Source of the DNA: Ramazzottius varieornatus
Lineage: Eukaryota > Tardigrada > Eutardigrada > Parachela > Ramazzottiidae
Direction: 5' to 3'
DNA length: 64,000 nt
Assembly: GCA_001949185.1 (NCBI GenBank)
Contig: BDGG01000003.1
Location: forward strand, 2,959,158 to 3,023,157
Under the pieces are notes generated by a model. That model was not told the DNA's origin. It did not search any database and was given only the letters and a program-made list of their open reading frames with translations. This document shows positions 58,307-64,000 of this stretch, piece after piece (within the stretch, counting starts at the first letter, position 1; the number at the start of each line of letters is the position of its first letter). Made by a program: the position numbers and the translations under genes.

Positions 58307-58871
58307 GAGATACAAACCAGGCTGGTTAGCTGACCTTCCAGAGGTTTGCAGCATAGTTTCCGGTACAATGGTGCTGTTGGTATCATCGTTTGCCTGGGAA
58401 AACACTCCCGCATATCTTCTTCCTCACTAGGCAGGAGAAATGTCGAAGTTAGAGGCCGAGAAGCGCTGCACCAATTGTCAAATTCTCATACAAGTTCGTC
58501 ACGTCCCATGTGGATATTACGGCAATTTGTCGTAACGAGTCAATCGGCATTATGAACTTCCTGCTTGGAAATTGTGGGAACATTCTGCTGCATCACTTAG
58601 ACATGGCATCTTCGTGCTCGACATTGACTATGACCAGAGCCATTTTAAAATGGGCGCGATATCTGATCTGCAAAATCATGTGAAACAACGGGTATGAAAG
58701 CGATGGAAATCTGATACCAATCATAAGCACACGATTCATGCTGACCAGTCTCTTGTTTCAATGACTAATTGCTTTTGTAATTGGTTGGGCCGTTGATAAC
58801 GCTCTGGCAAAGACTACGCAACATTTCCCCTTGTATTCGAAAGTTTTAGTAGTCGATTTATTACTTCGGTA

Positions 58872-58983
58872 CATATTTGAGCAAACAACGTACAAAATCG
58901 TTGTCCTTACTGGCGCACTCTTCCGGCCAAGTGCGCCACTTTGAGACAATAATTTTGTATGTTTTGTTTGCCCAGCTCCCCTT
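58872..58983. repeat. Foldback element copy 19
   Basis: AGCAAACAACGTACAAAATC is mirrored by TTTTGTATGTTTTGTTTGCC, ending CAGCTCCCC. The core is TTACTGGCGCACTC and AAGTGCGCCACTTTGAG with an unusually short loop. Confidence 0.9.
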
Positions 58984-60607
58984 GGAAGTTCAGAATTGCC
59001 GGGGAAAAAATCAGAATGCTTTTTAAACTATTCTTAAGCTCAAATCTATAATATGGGGAACAATTTTTGATAGAATTTCGTTTCTGGAGTTTTCGTGACA
59101 TTTTCAGACACCAGGAAGTGGTTGCTGGTTCGTGGCGCAACTCAAGTGGGGGAAAAGCCGGTTGGTTTCGGGAGTGATGCCTGCACCTTGTAACATGTCA
59201 AGTACAACGGTCGCGCTTGTGCATATTTTACATATTGGATGATTGTGTATGGATATGCATGGAGGAAGGAAATGCTGGCCGTATGTCGTTCGGTCAGAGA
59301 GGAAGAAGGGAGCAACCGGGAAGATGGAGCAGCATGATGGCGGTGATGGAAGCAGAATATGTAAGTATATTGGCGAACTTTAAGGTGGGTAGTTGGAGAG
59401 TTGGCCCATTATCAAGGGGATGCAACTTGAAGCAGGTGTTGAGCACAGATCATTTTTGAATGAATTGTACAGTCAGCACACATATGCAATGTTCCCTTTC
59501 TGCATGCCAACCTCAAAGTCATCTTGCTTGACGCGACACCTGCTTCCACCCATTCTTAGCCTTCCTTCTGTTCCATATTCTTCAAACTTTAGAACGGCCT
59601 GCTTGCCTCAGTTGCTGACATACACTTTCCATCCGATCGACTGGCCTTCAAATGAATTTCACCCAATTTAAACTGCGTTAAGCGAAAATGTCAGATGGGC
59701 GTTTGTCTTCGTTGTGGTATCTGATATGGATCCATAGTCTACGCCGTGGATTCTTAACAGAAGGAGCAAACGGAAAAGGTTGAGGAAGACATTCCTCGGT
59801 TGGGTGGCGTCAGCCTTCATTGTTTCGTGCATGAAACTAAAGGTCAATTTCGGATCATACCTACCACACGGTATTTCTGCTCGAATTTCCATCACAAGAC
59901 AGTTCCCATGTGAAGCATTCACATATTTGTTGAATCCCTAATACCCTGAAATCAAATCTCAATTTTCAGTGAGAATCTACCTTCGTATGAGGCATATACA
60001 ACGAAAAGCTAAACGCAAACGCTATGAACGCTATGGTATTTCATTGCGAGGTAAACAATGAAGTCATTTGAATAGAAAGTTATGGGTAATATACCCACAC
60101 GAAATACCGTGACCTTCGATGTCATAAGTGTCACGATCAAAAACCGCAACACTTTACGTCGAAAACACGTAAACGGTCAACTAAGAAAATGAATTGGTGC
60201 TAATTTCCAGACGTCCATGGAAAATCCCAACGGAAAAGGGCGTGGTTTTAAATCTTTTTTTCATCTCGCTGTGTCCGCCGAATTTCTACATTAGATATTT
60301 TTCTGCAGGTGATGTTTCCGACACCAGAGGTCAAATCTTTTATACTCTCTAAATGGGTTTTGGTTGGGAGATGACACTCTGTAGAACAAAAGGACAAAAT
60401 GGATTAGCGTAGCGGGTGGGGATTAATTGAGATGCTCATACCAAGACCATCTAGTTGGTCTTGCTCATATCAATCTTATGCTCTTATTGCTCCAAAGATT
60501 AATTATCCGCGGAAGAATGACCTGTTATAAAGACGGCTATTCAATCATACCATTCAGCTACACGTTGAACGATTGACTTATGGCACCTCGGGATATTTCA
60601 ATATTTT

Positions 60608-60815
60608 GGACGTCGGCAAATGGCCTGAACATGGTTGATTTTCCAGTGGCGCACACGTCGAGCTAGTAACACTGAGAATATGCGCCACTTGGGACAACAA
60701 TCAAACGCGATAAGATCGTTTCCCAGGTGGCGCACAGTTTCGGCCAATGATAAAGAAAACGTGCGGCACTTGTGATAACTTTGATGTTGAGTTTAGTTTA
60801 CTCCAAATGTCCGTT
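60608..60815. repeat. Tandem foldback elements, copies 20 and 21
   Basis: Two complete cores lie side by side: TTTCCAGTGGCGCACACG / ATATGCGCCACTTGGGAC, then TTTCCCAGGTGGCGCACAG / ACGTGCGGCACTTGTGAT (loop CCAATGATAAAG). One left outer end (GGACGTCGGCAAATGG) and one right end (CTCCAAATGTCCG) enclose both. Confidence 0.85.
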
Positions 60816-61411
60816 ACGATATAATATTTGGTAAAGATATAGAGGGAACAGGTGGAGACTGCACATTGAGTTGTCTATGGGGAATGACACCGAACGTGTT
60901 GAAATATGCGTTCCAGATCGTCATCTTATGTCAGACTGGTGCGAATGCTAAATTATGAGTCGTACACTACATCATCTTCTGCCAGCCTCGAATTTCGTCC
61001 TTGAAAGTTCGACTAATAGTCCTATATAGATCGTCTATCAGAGAACAAATGAAGGATGCGTGGCAGGAGATGATGTCACTTTCGTCACGTCTGGCTCACT
61101 TGATGATAAACGGCCTCACAAACTACCATCCTCAAACTACGCAAGGCAAGAGTTACTTAGGGTTACTTACAGCGTGGTATCCACAATATGACAAGACGTA
61201 GTTCTGGCCTGGAACATGCATCTTTCATCGCGCAAACAGACCTTGGTCCAGTTGCGCAATTCATGGGCTGCTAGACATCGCTTCCTTGTCGTCGTCTTCT
61301 CGCACTCCAACCACACTTGTGCAGCATTCCTGTCAAAAACATTAGAAAAATACAGAAACGCTGAGTGTCCATCACGAAAAATGAAAAGATATTCAGAAAA
61401 CATTTGGAAGA

Positions 61412-61535
61412 TGCGCAAATGAACTGAGCCAGATCGTTTTCCCAAGTGGCGTACAGTCCCAGCCAAAACCAATGAAAATATGCCCCACTTGATATCATGA
61501 TGCGGTTTGGTTCCGTTGCCCACGTCCCAATCGAC
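61412..61535. repeat. Foldback element copy 22
   Basis: TTTTCCCAAGTGGCGTACAG and ATGCCCCACTTGATATC enclose the loop AGCCAAAACCAATG. Outer arms are GCGCAAATGAACTGAGCC and GTTCCGTTGCCCACGTCCC. Confidence 0.85.
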
Positions 61536-62676
61536 GCTTTTTTGAATGAATTCTCTGGTGAAAACCAATTTCAGAAAACTAGCCATTTCAGATTTCAGAA
61601 TTTCAGAAAACCAGCTAACTGAAGACATATTTGCATTTAACGAATATCGCTATGGTTTGTGGTACGAATACTACGGAAGTTTTGTTGTTATTCTTCGATG
61701 TCTGGTCAAGAAAGAAAACTAACAGCCGCAGGCAGACAGCATGCCCTATTGCATAAGTACCTCAGCTGGACATGTTGCATTGCGTCAGGCAATTTAGTCC
61801 ACTCGATTGCTTTTTTGTGCTGAGGCTAAGCTGCGACTTGTTTTCTCACTTGTCCCAGCGGTAGTGTCTTCGGTTGAGGAATGGCGCAATGAATGACAGA
61901 CAACGACATATGTCTGATCGCTCTCGTTGCACCTGGCCGTTGAGGTCATCCTTCCCTACAACGAACAAAGCAGAGTAGTAATTAAGCAGTCAGCGATTGC
62001 GAATTAATTATGCAAAGAAGCTGGGATCACTGGCCGGCAGAAACAGCCATTTGGGCCGGACAATTGCCGTATCAGCGCCACGTTTACTCATTGAAAGGTG
62101 CAAAGAATGGCACCTGCGTATACTACGCTGGCAGGAGGACGGGAAAAAAGTGAACGACCTCACATCTGTATTATACCTGAAACGCTGATGAACGGTTGAC
62201 TTTATCGTCGGCGAACGTCTTCCCATTGTCTCCTGCAACCTGCAACTTACGTAAGGCCGGACGAAGTGGCCGACCACATGTGCATTCATCCATTCTTCTT
62301 CCATCGGTTGGATGGTGCTCGTCTGCCACCTTCGGCAGGTTAAATGACCTTCCAAATAAACTGTGATGATCCAACATGATGCAATGGATCACAAAAAATG
62401 CGTTGTTTTCTATCAACAAGTACCTTGCGGAGCCATGAAGGGCTTGTTGCCAAAAAAGACAGCCTACCCGATAAAGTCGCGCGGTTTCCGCCGACTTCGC
62501 TGCTACAGTTGGCAACCTGCACAAAAAGTCAAAGATGAGAACTTATATCTGTAAAGATCCAGAGTATAAAACAAAAAGTGGGCTAGCTGAACAGTAGAAA
62601 GTAGCAGAAGCAGTACCTCACTATTGTCCGAAGCTGATTTCTGGTTCGTGGAAGACTTTCTTCTGGCCTACCCGAT

Positions 62677-63155
62677 ATGTTTGCATGTGGCTTTCTGACA
62701 CCCAGAAGAGGGGGCAGCCTTACGTACCATCTTTTCTTCTGCTTCTTCATTCTTCTTTCTCCACCGGCCGTCAATGGTTTCGGTGTGACTTTCTTGCCCG
62801 GAGTTATCAAAGTCGTGTGTGGAACTCCGACGGAATCCGTGATTGGCAACTTGACGGTAAATCTGCATAACATAACATGATACACCCAGACACGGTAGTA
62901 TTAAGGCATCATTGTACAGTATTTGATTCCTTACAGGTTCGTAAAGTATTTTGGCCGGTATCATGGGTCCCGACGTACTTGGGAGGCGATCCAGACGATC
63001 CAACCACTTACTTCACCATCGACGAGTCCACCGGCGCCATATCCAGGAACAAGCTATACCCGCCAACCTTCACGCAACAGATCTATAAAATCGACGGGTT
63101 GGACGCTTCGGGTTCCTCCAACCTCGTCTCTGCCTACATAACTGTAAGAAAATAA
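62677..63155 (+). CDS. Short secreted protein with one cadherin-like domain
   Basis: Exons 62677-62856 and 62937-63155 (GT-AG, phase 0) give 132 residues. After a short basic start, a hydrophobic signal (YHLFFCFFILLSPPAVNG) leads into the mature chain FGVTFLPGVIKVVCGTPTES. The second exon reads PTTYFTIDESTGAISRNKLY and IYKIDGLDASGSSNLVSAYI, with the DxxTGxI turn and D-x-D-G-like strand ending (YKIDGLDASG) of an extracellular cadherin repeat. It ends directly after ITVRK, so there is no membrane segment or cytoplasmic tail. It may be a lineage-specific secreted protein or a fragment of a larger ancestral cadherin. Confidence 0.65.
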
Positions 63156-63598
63156 CGGTAATCGCTTCCCCAGTCTACCGAAAATACCATCAAACTTGTT
63201 AGAAGATTGGACTGGGGCAATCGAGCTAAGCCAGATCGTTTTCCCACGTGGCGCACTTCATCAACCACCAACAATAAGGACGTGCGCCACTTGTGTCAAC
63301 GATCTGCCTAAACTCATTTGCCCGCATCTCAGTCGTCTTTTTGAATCTTCAGTTTATCTGGCCACAATGCGGAAGTTGAGCGAAGAAGACTGACTTCCTC
63401 CGGGAAACGTTTAACGGTTCATCACGGATTGCGCAAGAACGAAACAAAAGTTCAAAAAGAGATCTGAAAGACTTCAAAACGATAACGATTGGCTGTTACT
63501 AAACTACTGTCAAAAAGGAAAATGTTACTCAACATATAAATACAGTACTGATTTCGAACAACGAAGACTTTCATAAAAGGATTCTTCCACTTATCTTT
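63156..63598. other. Intergenic region between convergent genes
   Basis: 3' flanks of the cadherin-like gene and of the Lys/Ser-rich gene, containing foldback copy 23. Confidence 0.6.
63208..63345. repeat. Foldback element copy 23
   Basis: GGGGCAATCGAGCTAAGCC and GCCTAAACTCATTTGCCCGC are the outer arms. The core is TTTTCCCACGTGGCGCAC and ACGTGCGCCACTTGTGTC around CCAACAATAAG. Confidence 0.85.
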
Positions 63599-64000
63599 CT
63601 AATCGATAAGCCCGAGTTGTTTCATCAGCGCCACCCGTTGTTTCTCCAGTTCATCTTCCGTCAACGCTTCGGCCAGTTGTTCTGCTTGCTTCTCCACGGT
63701 TTTCTCCACCGTTTTCCTCTTTGAAGGACCACCGTTCTCCCTCCGCTCCTTCTTGGAATGTTTGTCCGACTTGCGATCGTCCTTTCTCTTGGACGAGTCC
63801 TTCGAGACGTCGGGAGACCGATGATGCCTCTTCTTCTTCTTTGGACACTTCTTCGTGGTCTCAGGCTCTTCGTCGGATACAGGGGAACTTGGCGAAGCCG
63901 CTCGCTTCTTCGAAGAGGTCATCTCTACAGGGATAGGCTTTGAGGGTGACTTGTTCTTTGAAGAGCTAGATCTGGACTTGCTGGTATCGTTGTTCTTTTC
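63599..64000 (-). CDS. Lys/Ser-rich nuclear-type protein, C-terminal part
   Basis: An open frame runs from the window edge to a stop at 63599-63601. The C-terminal 134 residues are highly charged (SKKRAASPSSPVSDEEPETT, KKCPKKKKRHHRSPDVSKDS, SKKERRENGGPSKRK) and end in a short helical segment (AEALTEDELEKQRVALMKQL, then GLID). Such tails are typical of RNA-processing or nuclear matrix proteins with RS-like regions. The conserved-looking last 20 residues could identify the family in a search. The N-terminus lies outside the window, so no function is assigned. Confidence 0.75.
   Translation of the reverse strand, partial: EKNNDTSKSRSSSSKNKSPSKPIPVEMTSSKKRAASPSSPVSDEEPETTKKCPKKKKRHHRSPDVSKDSSKRKDDRKSDKHSKKERRENGGPSKRKTVEKTVEKQAEQLAEALTEDELEKQRVALMKQLGLID

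Larger units (their letters stand above)
57071..62676. other. 5.6-kb gene-poor, element-rich region
   Basis: Snail promoter side at the left. It holds five foldback cores (copies 18-22) and one small palindrome and no recognisable gene, the highest element density of any non-genic stretch here. Confidence 0.55.

Noticed and set aside
191-63345. Regularly recurring hairpins as a CRISPR array
   Set aside because: Spacing is irregular over 64 kb, arms are imperfect inverted repeats and not direct repeats with uniform spacers, and the genes are eukaryotic.

Overview
This is eukaryotic, most likely metazoan, DNA. The genes are split by short GT-AG introns, many of 55-100 bp, and the proteins are animal families: SF3B3, a DMRT factor with DM and DMA domains, a Snail zinc-finger protein, Acinus, cytosolic cysteinyl-tRNA synthetase, a Brahma/SMARCA ATPase, a MOXD1-like monooxygenase, GFOD, RPP30 and mitochondrial MRPS33. 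A single-domain chitin-binding (cuticle-type) protein and the compact layout (roughly one gene per 4-5 kb) suggest a small-genome ecdysozoan. A tardigrade-like genome is my best guess, but this is inference and not proven by any one feature.

Layout: 1-3.2 kb is non-coding with one assembly gap. GFOD is at 3.2-4.5 kb (+), and the 19-exon SF3B3 at 4.7-10.6 kb (-). A coiled-coil protein of unknown family lies at 11.8-13.7 kb (+), and a small secreted Gln/Tyr-rich protein at 14.2-14.75 kb (+). The DMRT gene is at 16.0-18.7 kb (-), possibly with a first exon at 24.1-24.3 kb. MOXD1-like is at 26.2-28.9 kb (-) and Acinus at 29.8-34.0 kb (-), divergent from MRPS33 at 34.6 kb (+), which converges on RPP30 at 35.1-35.9 kb (-). 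Then come a chitin-binding protein (37.2-37.7, -), CARS (38.0-41.8, -), a possible degenerate NYN-domain protein (42.6-43.3, -) and Brahma (44.0-49.6, +). Coding-like fragments, including a WD-repeat piece, occupy 50-52 kb. Snail is at 55.5-57.1 kb (-), a gene-poor stretch runs from 57.3 to 62.6 kb, a short cadherin-like secreted protein lies at 62.7-63.2 kb (+), and a Lys/Ser-rich gene runs off the right edge (-).

Functionally the region mixes pre-mRNA splicing and RNA processing (SF3B3, Acinus, RPP30), translation (CARS, MRPS33), chromatin and developmental transcription (Brahma, Snail, DMRT) and extracellular or cuticular products. Nothing indicates an operon-like pathway.

The most striking non-gene structure is a very abundant foldback element of about 90-130 bp, whose arms contain AAGTGGCGCAC and GTGCGCCACTT. 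I count 23 cores in 64 kb, ten of them inside introns of six genes. Three further inverted-repeat families are present: a 344-bp pair that keeps an open reading frame in both copies, a short CACCTGCATAC palindrome family at six loci, and one 120-bp element with 36-bp arms. No transposase gene was seen. Exon coordinates were read by eye from splice signals, reading frame and family similarity, so single-base errors are possible.
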